DNA of 55,237 nucleotides from Bacteroidales bacterium (GTDB lineage Bacteria > Bacteroidota > Bacteroidia > Bacteroidales > UBA932), in the NCBI GenBank assembly GCA_016295455.1, contig JAEDLE010000005.1, positions 1 through 55,237 on the forward strand, written 5' to 3'. The position numbers were made by a program, and so were the translations under genes. Under the pieces are notes generated by a model. That model worked only from the letters and a program-made list of their open reading frames with translations. It was not told where the DNA came from and did no database searches. This document shows, one piece after another, positions 8,222-17,318 of this stretch. Within the stretch, counting starts at the first letter, position 1. Each line of letters opens with the position of its first letter.

Positions 8222-9550
8222 ATGAGTAGTATATTACCACCACTTCCTGAGCGAATGAGGCCCAATACCCTCGAAGAATACGTCGGACAGACGCATCTCG
8301 TGGGTGAAGGTGGGGTCTTGCGCAAGCTTATGGACTCCGGAAAGCTTGGTTCCTTCATCCTTTGGGGGCCTCCAGGCGTCGGAAAGACCACACTGGCCCG
8401 GATAGTCGCAAATTCCCTGGACCGTGAGTTCCATACCCTCTCCGCAGTCAGCAGCGGAGTGAAGGATGTGAGGGAAGTCATCGAATTGGCCAAGGCCGAA
8501 AGGGAATCCGTGTTCTCGACAGGCAAGGCTGCACCCATACTTTTCATCGATGAGATTCACCGTTTCAACAAGGCCCAGCAGGATGCCCTGCTCGGAGCTG
8601 TGGAGGACGGGACCGTGGTCCTGATAGGTGCTACAACTGAAAACCCTTCCTTCGAGGTGATCAATCCTCTGCTCTCCCGCTGCCAGGTCTTTGTCCTGAA
8701 ATCCCTGGGCGTGGAAGAACTTTCCGGCCTTCTTGACAGGGCAATACACCACGATGTGCTGCTCAAGACTTTGAACATTGAAGTGAAGGAGAGAGAAGCC
8801 CTCTTCGCCATGAGCGGTGGTGATGCCCGTAAACTGCTGAATATCCTTGAGATAGCTATCGATTCCAACCGCAGCCAAGATCCCATAGTCATAGACAATG
8901 CCTCGGTCACCGCCTGCCTTAATGAAAATGTTGCGAGGTACGACAAAGGCGGAGACATGCACTACGACATAATTTCGGCGTTCATCAAAAGCGTCAGGGG
9001 TTCGGATCCGAACGCCGCAGTGTATTATCTGGCGAGAATGCTCGATGCGGGGGAAGATCCGCTGTTTATTGCCCGGCGTCTCTGCATTTCAGCATCAGAG
9101 GACATAGGTCTGGCAAATCCCAACGCCATGCTGCTTGCTGAAGCCTGCTTCCGCACCGTGTCCGTAATTGGTATGCCCGAAGCCCGTATCCCATTGTCAG
9201 AGACCACCATATACCTTGCTTCCTCGCCGAAGAGCAATTCCGCGTATATGGCAATAGATTCTGCTCTGGCCTGTGCGCGCCGTACCCAGGCCTGCGCGGT
9301 TCCGCTTCACCTGAGGAATGCTCCGACCAAACTTATGGCTGAGTTGGGCTATAAGGACGGATATCTTTATGCTCACGATTATCCTGGCCATTTCGTGGAT
9401 CTGGAATTCATGCCTGATGAACTCTCCGGAACCGTCTTTTACGAACCGGCTGAGAACAAGCAGGAAAAAGGCCTGAGGGCTTATCTGTCAGCCTGCTGGC
9501 CAAAGTATTACGGTTCTGCTGAAGAGGATGCCGGGAATCAGAAAGGATAA
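8222..9550 (+). CDS. rarA: Replication-associated recombination protein A (RarA/MgsA ATPase)
   Basis: A 442-residue AAA+ ATPase related to clamp loaders, acting at stalled replication forks with SSB and other fork-restart factors. Walker A GPPGVGKTT is at 49-57, Walker B LFIDEIHRF near 111, sensor 1 TTENPSF and an SRC arginine-finger region follow. The C-terminal tetramerisation domain carries ISASEDIGLANP and VPLHLRNAPT. Length and start agree with the family. The 3' end overlaps the convergent TamL-like gene by 13 bp. A 16-bp palindrome lies upstream. Confidence 0.97.
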   Translation: MSSILPPLPERMRPNTLEEYVGQTHLVGEGGVLRKLMDSGKLGSFILWGPPGVGKTTLARIVANSLDREFHTLSAVSSGVKDVREVIELAKAERESVFSTGKAAPILFIDEIHRFNKAQQDALLGAVEDGTVVLIGATTENPSFEVINPLLSRCQVFVLKSLGVEELSGLLDRAIHHDVLLKTLNIEVKEREALFAMSGGDARKLLNILEIAIDSNRSQDPIVIDNASVTACLNENVARYDKGGDMHYDIISAFIKSVRGSDPNAAVYYLARMLDAGEDPLFIARRLCISASEDIGLANPNAMLLAEACFRTVSVIGMPEARIPLSETTIYLASSPKSNSAYMAIDSALACARRTQACAVPLHLRNAPTKLMAELGYKDGYLYAHDYPGHFVDLEFMPDELSGTVFYEPAENKQEKGLRAYLSACWPKYYGSAEEDAGNQKG

Positions 9551-11721
9551 CCCACACCGAAATGGAAGGCCTGATTGCCGCGCCTGAGCCACTGGGACGG
9601 GCCTATCCACCGGCTGCCGGCATTGCGCTCCGGGTCGTGGAACTGCATTCCGAAGTCAAAGCGTATCAATATGATATTCAAGTCGATGCGTAATCCTGCA
9701 CCCCAGTTTGCAGCTATACTTTGCAAGAATGTGTCTCCCCTCAGTTTCCCAAGGCTCTCGCTTGATTCTCCGTTTTCCTGAAGTGTCCAGACATTGCCCG
9801 CATCGGCGAACAAGGCTCCCTGCAGTTTCCAGAACAGCGGGAATCTCAGTTCCGCATTGGCTTCCAGTCTCATGTCACCGGACTGGTTAGGAATGACGAA
9901 AGATGTGTTCTGGGGCATAAGGCCAGGTCCCACGCTTCTCGCCTGCCATCCCCTGAGGCTGTTTGCACCTCCGGCATAGAAATGCTGTTCGAAAGGAAGC
10001 ACGGTCGAGTTGCCATATGCATAACCGGCTCCTGCAAGGACTCTGGTGGCGAAGGCGAAGTTGTCGTTGTGGCCGAAACGCCAGGTCTTTCCGAGCGTGA
10101 GTTCCGCCCTGACATATTGTGAAAACGGTGTGTTCCAGATCATTCCGGCTCCGTTCTCATCCTTGACCATCAGGCTTTTGAAGGCGCTGAGCAGGTTGCC
10201 GGCAAGTCCGAACTGGAAACGGGCGTACTGATAGGAAGTCTTCGGGTTGATGTCTGCGTTCGTAGTGTAGAACAGAGTCCCGCCAAGACCGAGGTCGAAG
10301 TGGTCCTGATAGGAGTTCAGCATGAAGGGGTTTGATGCGAGCTTCTCGTAGAAGTCCGGCGCGATATTGTAGAGCCGGACTATGTTGAGCTGCAGCGGTG
10401 AGAACTGGTAGTTCAGGTTTCCGTGATAGCCCGAATATCCGTAAGAGGCTGATATTATGTTTCTTGTGTACTCCGGACGGTTCTGGTAGTTATACGCCAG
10501 ATTGATATCCGTCCTGGGGATGGCACCCTTGAAGAAACTGTAAGGCAGACCCACGAAACGCGGCAGGCTCAAACCTGTGGATACTCCGAATTCAGTGGAG
10601 CTGGCGCTTTTGTTCGGCTTGAACTGGAAATTGCCCATGAAGCTGAGATTCAGCAATTCTCCTCCCCTGAATATGTTCCTGTGGAAGAATGAAAGTTCCG
10701 GCGATATGCCGAAGAGGCCGCTGGAATTGGATGAAGCCTCGAGGTTCATCTTGAAACCCTGCTGTCGCGCCGGGGTGAGCATTATGTCACAGTCCACCCT
10801 TGCGGAATCACTGGGAGCGAGCGACATGGTGACGCTGCTGATGGAGCGCAGGGCTGAAAAACGCTCGTAACCGGCATTCACCGCTTCCTCGCTGTACGGT
10901 TCTCCGGGCCTGATGGTGTTCAGGTTCCGGAGCACCTTCTCATTCATCCTGAAGCTCTCGGGACAGCTTATCTGGACATTCCCGAACACATGCCTGCGCA
11001 GTTCGGACGCCTCGTTTTCCGTTTCGTTCCTGGTGTATTCCCGCAAGTGGACATCCAGAGTTGCCTGCCCAGGAAATGTAAGAGTATCAGCTACATATGA
11101 ATAATGATTCTTGCTCAGTCCATAGTAACCCCTGGCTCTCAGCCGGGCTGCCGAAGCCTCTGATTCCTTCTCGAGCAGGGATTCGGACAGAAAAGCACCT
11201 TTCCTGACGGCAAAGTACGCGGTGTCGGCAAGGAAATCCGCCGCCACATCTCCCCTCTCGGGAAGATGGAATTCCACCGAGCGCAGAGGATAGCGTTTCC
11301 CGGGAATCACTTTGTATATGGCCTTGACCTTCCTGCGGTCGAGCCGTATGTCGGTTTCCACGCGGGAGTCGTAGTATCCCAGATAATCCAGGTGCGAGCG
11401 TATGTTGTCAGCTGAAAGTTCCAGCATATCAGGATCATAGACTACCGGCGGCTCGCCTATCTTGCGGAAGAAACGCGAAAAGGCGTTGTCAGCCTTGCGG
11501 CCGGACCAATTGTAGACGCAGAGCAGCGGGTTCCAGGAATTCGGCCTTTGGCGTATGTAGGACTGGAGTTCATTAGCATTCAGGCTCTTCTCCCCCTCGA
11601 TGGTGACCACGTTCTTCGTGAGCCGGTACTCACCGTCCGACAGCACCCTGGTGGTACTGCAGGAACAGGCCAGAATGAGTAGGCCCGCGAGGAGTATAAT
11701 ATTGAGCTTGCGTCTGTTCAT
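9538..11721 (-). CDS. TamL-like BamA-family outer-membrane lipoprotein
   Basis: A 727-residue Omp85-superfamily protein. The N-terminus (MNRRKLNIILLAGLLILAC) is a lipoprotein signal with C19 or C21 as the lipidated residue. This feature marks the Bacteroidota TamL form rather than true BamA. Residues ~30-320 hold POTRA-like modules (DSRVETDIRL, KVIPGKRYPLRSVEF). The C-terminal half is the barrel, with the SLRGWQARSVGPG element of the conserved Omp85 'RGF-like' loop and the terminal FHFGVGYPF strand. It should insert or translocate outer-membrane and surface proteins with a TamB partner, which is not in this window. A -7 box lies only 4 nt before the ATG. Confidence 0.88.
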   Translation of the reverse strand: MNRRKLNIILLAGLLILACSCSTTRVLSDGEYRLTKNVVTIEGEKSLNANELQSYIRQRPNSWNPLLCVYNWSGRKADNAFSRFFRKIGEPPVVYDPDMLELSADNIRSHLDYLGYYDSRVETDIRLDRRKVKAIYKVIPGKRYPLRSVEFHLPERGDVAADFLADTAYFAVRKGAFLSESLLEKESEASAARLRARGYYGLSKNHYSYVADTLTFPGQATLDVHLREYTRNETENEASELRRHVFGNVQISCPESFRMNEKVLRNLNTIRPGEPYSEEAVNAGYERFSALRSISSVTMSLAPSDSARVDCDIMLTPARQQGFKMNLEASSNSSGLFGISPELSFFHRNIFRGGELLNLSFMGNFQFKPNKSASSTEFGVSTGLSLPRFVGLPYSFFKGAIPRTDINLAYNYQNRPEYTRNIISASYGYSGYHGNLNYQFSPLQLNIVRLYNIAPDFYEKLASNPFMLNSYQDHFDLGLGGTLFYTTNADINPKTSYQYARFQFGLAGNLLSAFKSLMVKDENGAGMIWNTPFSQYVRAELTLGKTWRFGHNDNFAFATRVLAGAGYAYGNSTVLPFEQHFYAGGANSLRGWQARSVGPGLMPQNTSFVIPNQSGDMRLEANAELRFPLFWKLQGALFADAGNVWTLQENGESSESLGKLRGDTFLQSIAANWGAGLRIDLNIILIRFDFGMQFHDPERNAGSRWIGPSQWLRRGNQAFHFGVGYPF

Positions 11722-11725
11722 GAAC

Positions 11726-11733
11726 CAAATTTA
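11726..11733 (-). promoter_or_regulatory. -7 box abutting the TamL-like start codon
   Basis: TAAATTTG on the minus strand ends 4 nt before the ATG at 11721, so transcription would begin at or next to the A of ATG. No good -33 TTTG is seen. Confidence 0.45.
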
Positions 11734-11814
11734 GCAATTAATTCCCGACTATGGTGTGGAGTTGGATTTTTTTGTCTATATTCAAATTCTGTTTTCAGCA
11801 AAAATGAACTTCGG

Positions 11815-11873
11815 GTTTCGCAAGATGCTCAGATCTCAGAATTACGGGTAATTGTGAACTTGCGGAACTTGAG
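11815..11873 (+). promoter_or_regulatory. Structured 5' leader upstream of the SpoU methyltransferase
   Basis: GTTTCGCAAG (11815-11824) pairs with CTTGCGGAAC (11859-11868) over 10 bp with one G-U. The 34-nt loop contains a second hairpin, AATTAC/GTAATT (11840-11853). The last 16 nt, ACTTGCGGAACTTGAG, recur exactly upstream of the Smr gene (18703-18718, same orientation to the gene). Confidence 0.4.
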
Positions 11874-11889
11874 AAAGAACCGATACAGG

Positions 11890-12639
11890 ATGGGAGCTAT
11901 ATCATCTAATCAGATAAAGTTTATCAGGTCATTGGCGGACAAGAAGTTCCGTGATGAATATGGCCTTTTCACAGTGGAGGGTGAGAAGATGGTTTCGGAG
12001 GCTCTCGCCTCCCCATTCACCGTTGAGCAGGTCTATCGCAGGGACGAGATAGGAGTTGAGGCCATGTCACGCATCAGCCAGCTTTCATCACCGTCTCCGG
12101 TGCTGGCCGTTGTCAGGAAAGCGGATAATGACTGCGTGCATCCGGGCATCCCTTCCAAAGGCCTCTTCCTCGGTCTGGACAGCATCAGGGATCCCGGTAA
12201 CCTGGGCACCATACTCAGGATAGCGGACTGGTACGGAATGGACGGAGTGTTCGCAACCCGCGACACTGTCGACCTGTACAATCCCAAGGTGGTGCAAGCC
12301 ACTATGGGCGCCATATTCAGGGTAAAGTATTGTACTACAGACCTTCCCGCTCTCTGCGGGAGTTTCGCTGCAGCCGGAGGCAAGGTCTACGGGACTTTTC
12401 TCGACGGCAGGAACATATATGAAAGGGAACTCGCCTGCGGGGATGGGTGTCCCGTGCTGGTGCTGACCGGTAACGAGTCAAGGGGTATATCTCCCGAGGT
12501 GGATGCGCAGGTGTCGGACAGGCTCTATCTGCCGCCATATCCCCCGGACAGCCCCGGCTCCGAATCCCTGAACGCCGCTGTTGCGACCGCGCTGACGGTG
12601 GCTGAATTCAGAAGAAGACTCTCATATTCAACAAAATAG
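11890..12639 (+). CDS. TrmH/SpoU-family RNA 2'-O-methyltransferase
   Basis: A 249-residue SPOUT methyltransferase that transfers a methyl group from SAM to a ribose 2'-OH of rRNA or tRNA. The N-terminal substrate-binding module begins ISSNQIKFIRSLADKKFR and includes VEGEKMVSEAL. The knotted catalytic part shows the three SpoU motifs: LDSIRDPGNLGTILRIADW, LTGNESRGIS and the closing SLNAAVATALTVAEF. RlmB-like is the closest description but the target base is not determinable. The ATG at 11890 was chosen over 11854 because homologous sequence begins there. It runs 16 bp ahead of the PEP-synthase-like gene, so they are likely cotranscribed. Confidence 0.9.
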   Translation: MGAISSNQIKFIRSLADKKFRDEYGLFTVEGEKMVSEALASPFTVEQVYRRDEIGVEAMSRISQLSSPSPVLAVVRKADNDCVHPGIPSKGLFLGLDSIRDPGNLGTILRIADWYGMDGVFATRDTVDLYNPKVVQATMGAIFRVKYCTTDLPALCGSFAAAGGKVYGTFLDGRNIYERELACGDGCPVLVLTGNESRGISPEVDAQVSDRLYLPPYPPDSPGSESLNAAVATALTVAEFRRRLSYSTK

Positions 12640-12655
12640 ACATATTGCTCAAGTT

Positions 12656-15619
12656 ATGGAAATAAGTCAGAAACCGGAATTGAACTACAAGTCGTACGAG
12701 ACCCTCATACGTCACAGGATACGCCGCATCCTTATGATATGCAGCAATTACGACGCTTTCATAATGGAGGAGGACGGACGCATCGAGTCCCGCATCGCCA
12801 AGGAATATATGGACCTGAACCTCAGCAATCCGCCTGCCTTCGTCTGGGCAAACACTGCGGCATATGCTAGGGAACTGCTTGATAATGACCGTTTTGATAT
12901 GGTCATTTGTATGTACAACGAGCACGACAGGGATATTTTCCCCCTGGCTCAGGAAATGAAGGAGAAGGGTGATGCCACTCCTTTCATCCTGCTTATGCAT
13001 TATTCGACTGAGATTCACCGGAAACTGACGGCGCGTCAGGACACCGGCGTGGACAACATCTTCAGCTGGCACGGAAATGCCGACCTGATTCTTGCCATCA
13101 TCAAGCTCTATGAGGACAGCCTCAACGCCAGCAACGACATACTCGAGGTGGGCGTCCAGGCCATACTCCTGGTCGAAGACTCGATACGCTACTATTCCAC
13201 CTATCTTCCAGAACTGTATAAACTTGTGCTTACGCAGAGCCACGAGTTCCTCAAGGAGACCCTGAACGAGGACCAGCAGAAGAACAGGAAGCGCTCCCGT
13301 CCCAAGATTCTGCTGGCGACCTGCTATGACGAGGCTGTCGAACTGTACAACCGCTACAAGGGCAACTTCCTGGGCATCATCACCGACGTCGGTATGGTCA
13401 AGCACAGGAACGATCCTGCGGATATGGAGAAGACCGACGCCGGCATAGACCTGGTCAATTACATACGTTCCGACTCCCCTTATATGCCTATACTCATGCA
13501 GTCCTCGCAGGGAGAACTGGAGGAGAGGGCGAACGAGCTGAACGTGGGTTTCCTGAAGAAGTATTCCCGCACCCTTTTCATACAGCTTTCCGAATACATA
13601 CGCAACGAATTCGGCTTCGGAGACTTCGTGTTCAGGGATGAGAATGGCGCTGAATATGGCAGGGCGACCAACCTTGTCGAACTTTCAGCGATACTTGATA
13701 CTCTTCCGGATAACATATTGGTCAGCAACACTTCAAGGAATATGTTCTCGAAGTGGTTCTTCGCCCGTGGACTCTTCAGTCTCGGCCGTCTGTTCCGTTC
13801 CGTGAGGCATATCATAGCCAGCGAGGCACGCAGTTTCATCAAGGAGCAGATATACACTTTCAACAAGACCATGGGCAGGGGCATCATCGCGAAATTCTCG
13901 CCTGACACCTATGCCGACTACATACGTTTCGCACGTCTGGGCGACGGTTCCATCGGCGGCAAGGCCCGCGGACTCGCCTTCATGAACAGGCTTGTGCAGA
14001 AGTATTCACTCTACAATGCCTACGAAGGCATATCCATTTCAATTCCGCGAAGCATAGTCGTTACGACGGAGTATTTCGACCAGTTCATCGAGGAGAATGG
14101 ACTTCAGTATGTCATTGATTCTGAATTGACTGATGACGAGATCCTGTCCGAGTTCGTGGCGTCCCGCCTTCCGGAGGCCCTGGTTTCCCAGTTGAAGGTC
14201 TATGTGGCAACTACGCACTACCCTCTTGCCATACGTTCCAGCTCGAAATTGGAAGACAGTAACTATCAGCCGTTTGCAGGAGTCTACTCTACATATATGA
14301 TCCCGTATATCGAGAACCGTGACCAGATGCTCCGCATGCTCGACAAGGCCATCAAGAGTGTATATGCCTCCGCGTTCTACAACGGCAGCCGCACCTATGT
14401 GCATACTACGGGAAATCTTCAGAGTGAAGAGAAGATGTCTGTCATCATACAGGATATCTGCGGTTCCGAACACAACGGTCTCTACTACCCTATGATGTCT
14501 GGTGTTGCCCGCAGTGTGAATTTCTATCCCATTGAGGGCGAAGAGGCTTCCGACGGAGTCGTGAACGTCGTTTACGGTCTTGGAAAGGCTGTCGTAGAGG
14601 GAGACAGGACCCTCAGGCTGAATCCGAAGTATCCGAGGAAGATACTCCAGCTCTCGAGGACAGACCTCGCCATGCGCAGTACCCAGTCCATGATATACGC
14701 GCTCGACCTCCGTCCGGGAGCGTTCAAGATCTCGAAGAACGACAGCATCAATTTTGTCAATATACCTGTTTCTGACACAATACCTTACTGTCCATATTCA
14801 AACCTCGTCTTCTCGACCTACGACATGTCCTGCGACATGATAGTGCCGGGCACCAACGTCCGCGGACCGAGGATAGTCAGCTACGATTCCATATTCAGAT
14901 ATGGCAGGTATCCCGTAGCTCAGGCTTTGGCCGATATTATGGAAATATGCAAGAACGAGCTGATGAATGAGGTGGAGATCGAGTTCGCCATCGACTGGAG
15001 ACCGAATGGCATACTTGCGCTCAAATTGTTACAGGTCAGACCGATAAGCGAGTTCAGCAATCAGGAGGACGTGGATATGGGCGAGATACGCTCCAGCATA
15101 GGCACCCTGCTCGTGGATTCGGACCAGGCACTCGGTACGGGTATGATTCACGGAATGGACAGGATACTCTATGTGCCGTTCGAGCGTTTCGACTGTCTCA
15201 AGAGCCGGGAGATCGCAATGGAGATACGCAAGGTCAATGCAATGATGCGCGACGAAGGCAAGGGCTATCTGCTGATCGGCCCGGGAAGATGGGGCTCGTC
15301 CGTTCCAAGTCTCGGCATTCCGGTCATCTGGGGCGACATATCCGAGGCAAAAATGATAGTCGAATGCGGCATCGAGGGCCTTCAGGTCGAGCCTAGCCAG
15401 GGAACCCACTTCTTCCAGAACATAACCTCCCTCGGGGTGGGCTATCTCTCCGTCGACACGGTCTTCCACAAGGATTCATTGAACAGAAACGCACTCGATG
15501 CTCTCGAGTGCGTATATGACGGAGAATATGTCAAACTGCTTTCCTGCTCATCGGAGCTGGTGGCCTACATTGACAGGAACTCCAACAGCTCACTCGTCGG
15601 ACTGAAGTCTGATGACTGA
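12656..15619 (+). CDS. Receiver-domain protein with PEP-synthase-like ATP-binding domain
   Basis: 987 residues. Residues ~22-155 resemble a degenerate receiver fold. Residues ~167-315 look like an intact receiver: ILLVEDS (E174/D175), ITDVGM (D244), LMQSS (S283) and FLKK (K301) match the acidic pocket, phosphoacceptor, Ser/Thr and Lys. From ~425 comes a PPDK/PEP-synthase nucleotide-binding domain: GGKARGL (434-440), IRSSSKLEDSNYQPFAGVYST (526-545, shown in part), EIEFAIDW and LQVRPI (792-797). After it I find no phosphohistidine swivel domain and no PEP/pyruvate barrel; instead a ~190-residue tail with LLIGPGRWGSSVPSLG. It therefore cannot be a complete PEP synthase. Such proteins are usually labelled only 'PEP/pyruvate-binding domain'. 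Function unknown. Confidence 0.85.
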   Translation: MEISQKPELNYKSYETLIRHRIRRILMICSNYDAFIMEEDGRIESRIAKEYMDLNLSNPPAFVWANTAAYARELLDNDRFDMVICMYNEHDRDIFPLAQEMKEKGDATPFILLMHYSTEIHRKLTARQDTGVDNIFSWHGNADLILAIIKLYEDSLNASNDILEVGVQAILLVEDSIRYYSTYLPELYKLVLTQSHEFLKETLNEDQQKNRKRSRPKILLATCYDEAVELYNRYKGNFLGIITDVGMVKHRNDPADMEKTDAGIDLVNYIRSDSPYMPILMQSSQGELEERANELNVGFLKKYSRTLFIQLSEYIRNEFGFGDFVFRDENGAEYGRATNLVELSAILDTLPDNILVSNTSRNMFSKWFFARGLFSLGRLFRSVRHIIASEARSFIKEQIYTFNKTMGRGIIAKFSPDTYADYIRFARLGDGSIGGKARGLAFMNRLVQKYSLYNAYEGISISIPRSIVVTTEYFDQFIEENGLQYVIDSELTDDEILSEFVASRLPEALVSQLKVYVATTHYPLAIRSSSKLEDSNYQPFAGVYSTYMIPYIENRDQMLRMLDKAIKSVYASAFYNGSRTYVHTTGNLQSEEKMSVIIQDICGSEHNGLYYPMMSGVARSVNFYPIEGEEASDGVVNVVYGLGKAVVEGDRTLRLNPKYPRKILQLSRTDLAMRSTQSMIYALDLRPGAFKISKNDSINFVNIPVSDTIPYCPYSNLVFSTYDMSCDMIVPGTNVRGPRIVSYDSIFRYGRYPVAQALADIMEICKNELMNEVEIEFAIDWRPNGILALKLLQVRPISEFSNQEDVDMGEIRSSIGTLLVDSDQALGTGMIHGMDRILYVPFERFDCLKSREIAMEIRKVNAMMRDEGKGYLLIGPGRWGSSVPSLGIPVIWGDISEAKMIVECGIEGLQVEPSQGTHFFQNITSLGVGYLSVDTVFHKDSLNRNALDALECVYDGEYVKLLSCSSELVAYIDRNSNSSLVGLKSDD

Positions 15620-17236
15620 GGCGTCAAAGGCATTGACATTGATTTTCAATGGTGTATCGGGGTTGACCTGAGTATTTCGGGCCAGCCCCATCCAATCGAA
15701 GGCATGCTCCGGGATAATCAGTTCCATCTCCGCGTTAGTGGATGAGAAATTGGCCACGAAGAGCAGGGTGCTGTCGCCGTAGTCACGGAGGAAGGCGAAA
15801 TGCCTGTCCTTGTCGAAACCGCGGGATTCGCTGTTGCAGTAGCACAGGTCGTAGGTGACTCCCTTGCTGACGGCTTCTTCGGTAGAAGCGAGCTTGAGGA
15901 AAGCCCTGAAGCGCTGCAGATAATCCCTTCTCCAGTCCTCGAGCGACGGTTTTCCGTGGATCTCGTTGTACAGGTCCGTAACGGAACTGATCTGCCACCA
16001 GTCGAAGATGGTCGTCCTGTTGTTACGGCCGCTGTAACCTTCTTCGTCCTGGCCTTTCTCCCCTATCTCTTCGCCGAAATAAACCATGAATGGAGCCGTG
16101 TTTAAACAGAGTGAGGTACAGAGGGCCGGAAAACTGTGGAGAGGGTCTGCGGCAATCTCTTCGGATGGGAAGCGCGGCTCATCGTGGTTCTCCAGGAAAT
16201 TCAGCATTCTCGGCTGCAGGTCTCCCAGGAACTGCCAGTTGCCGGTGATGCGGCGGGTACTCTGCCATTCCTCGATGCTTCCCCAGCAACCCTGGGCATT
16301 GCGCCTGACTATGTCCCTTATGGCGTCGTACATCCCCGACTTGTCGTAGAGCAGGTCGAGACCTACTTCCTTGGCATAGAAGCGGTATTTGCATTTCTGA
16401 TAGACCTCCGCTATGAATATCAGGTCCTTGAATTCGCTCTTGGCCTTCTTTACCAGCCATTTCATGAACTCTGCCGGAACAAGTTCCACCATATCGCACC
16501 TGAAACCGTCCACGCCTTTCGACGCCCAGAAGCGTATCACCTCGTACATCTTGTCCCAGGTGGCGGTGTGGAAATCGCAGTAATTTATCTTTATGGTGTC
16601 GAACCAGTCGTTAATTCCCGGTTCAGGAGTATATGCATTTCCGGAGGCCTTTGCAGGGAATTCGTGATATTTTCCCTTCACCGGCAGCCTGAGAGCCTCG
16701 CCGGGATAATAGAAGAAGTCATTCTTTGCCGCCCAATGCACGCTGCTGTCGTCACACGCTCCCAAAACGGGATGCCCGTTCGCATCGAGGCCGTCGGCGG
16801 ACAGAGGTCCCGGGGAAAAGTTGCCATAATCACGCGCTACATGATTTGGAACGAAGTCAATGATGAGCTTGAGCCCCGCCTCGTGCGTCCTTTTCACCAG
16901 ATCCTCGAATTCCTCCATTCTTTTCCGGGGATCGTCTGCGAGATATGGATTGACGTCGAAATAGTCGGTGATTGCATATGGCGACCCTGCCTGCCCTTTG
17001 ACCCATGAAGGGTCTGAGGCTTCACAACCGTGAGTGTTACAAGAAGTTGCATGTCTGATAATGCCTGTGTACCAGACGTGGGAAACGCCGAGATTCCTGA
17101 TATAGTCCAGACTTTCGCGATCTATAGTACTGAATTTTCCGCAACCATTATCCTCCAACGTCCCATTCTTGATCCTTCCTCCATTGATATTGCCCCAGAG
17201 GCGGGGCAGCATCTGATAAATGATGGTTTTGCCCAT
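15590..17236 (-). CDS. Alpha-amylase family glycoside hydrolase (GH13)
   Basis: A 548-residue TIM-barrel enzyme acting on alpha-glucans. The GH13 conserved regions appear in order: DFVPNH (127-132), GFRCDMVEL with the nucleophile Asp248, IAEVYQ with the acid/base Glu277, and FLENHDEPRF with the transition-state Asp352. A C-terminal beta domain follows. No signal peptide is present from the chosen ATG (17236, MGKTIIYQMLPRLWGN, the typical GH13 opening). A cytoplasmic role on maltodextrin or glycogen is therefore likely. Its 3' end overlaps the convergent PEP-synthase-like gene by 30 bp. The ATG at 17290 adds 18 unconserved residues and was rejected. Confidence 0.92.
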   Translation of the reverse strand: MGKTIIYQMLPRLWGNINGGRIKNGTLEDNGCGKFSTIDRESLDYIRNLGVSHVWYTGIIRHATSCNTHGCEASDPSWVKGQAGSPYAITDYFDVNPYLADDPRKRMEEFEDLVKRTHEAGLKLIIDFVPNHVARDYGNFSPGPLSADGLDANGHPVLGACDDSSVHWAAKNDFFYYPGEALRLPVKGKYHEFPAKASGNAYTPEPGINDWFDTIKINYCDFHTATWDKMYEVIRFWASKGVDGFRCDMVELVPAEFMKWLVKKAKSEFKDLIFIAEVYQKCKYRFYAKEVGLDLLYDKSGMYDAIRDIVRRNAQGCWGSIEEWQSTRRITGNWQFLGDLQPRMLNFLENHDEPRFPSEEIAADPLHSFPALCTSLCLNTAPFMVYFGEEIGEKGQDEEGYSGRNNRTTIFDWWQISSVTDLYNEIHGKPSLEDWRRDYLQRFRAFLKLASTEEAVSKGVTYDLCYCNSESRGFDKDRHFAFLRDYGDSTLLFVANFSSTNAEMELIIPEHAFDWMGLARNTQVNPDTPLKINVNAFDASVIRLQSDE

Positions 17237-17306
17237 AGTAAGTCTGAGTTTATACTGCAATATACAACAAAAACAGAGCCGAAAGAGCATACTCCGTCAT
17301 TTTTTG

Positions 17307-17314
17307 TAAATTTG
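17307..17314 (+). promoter_or_regulatory. -7 box abutting the esterase start codon
   Basis: TAAATTTG ends 4 nt before the ATG at 17319, implying a leaderless or nearly leaderless transcript. A -33 TTTG is not seen at the usual distance. Confidence 0.45.
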
Positions 17315-17318
17315 GAAT

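Noticed and set aside
12608..13405. Long minus-strand open frame opposite the PEP-synthase-like gene
   Set aside because: It is the antisense of a well-supported coding region, has no protein motifs and has no promoter. The same holds for the long antisense frames at 36096-37220, 52848-53645 and 16136-17008.
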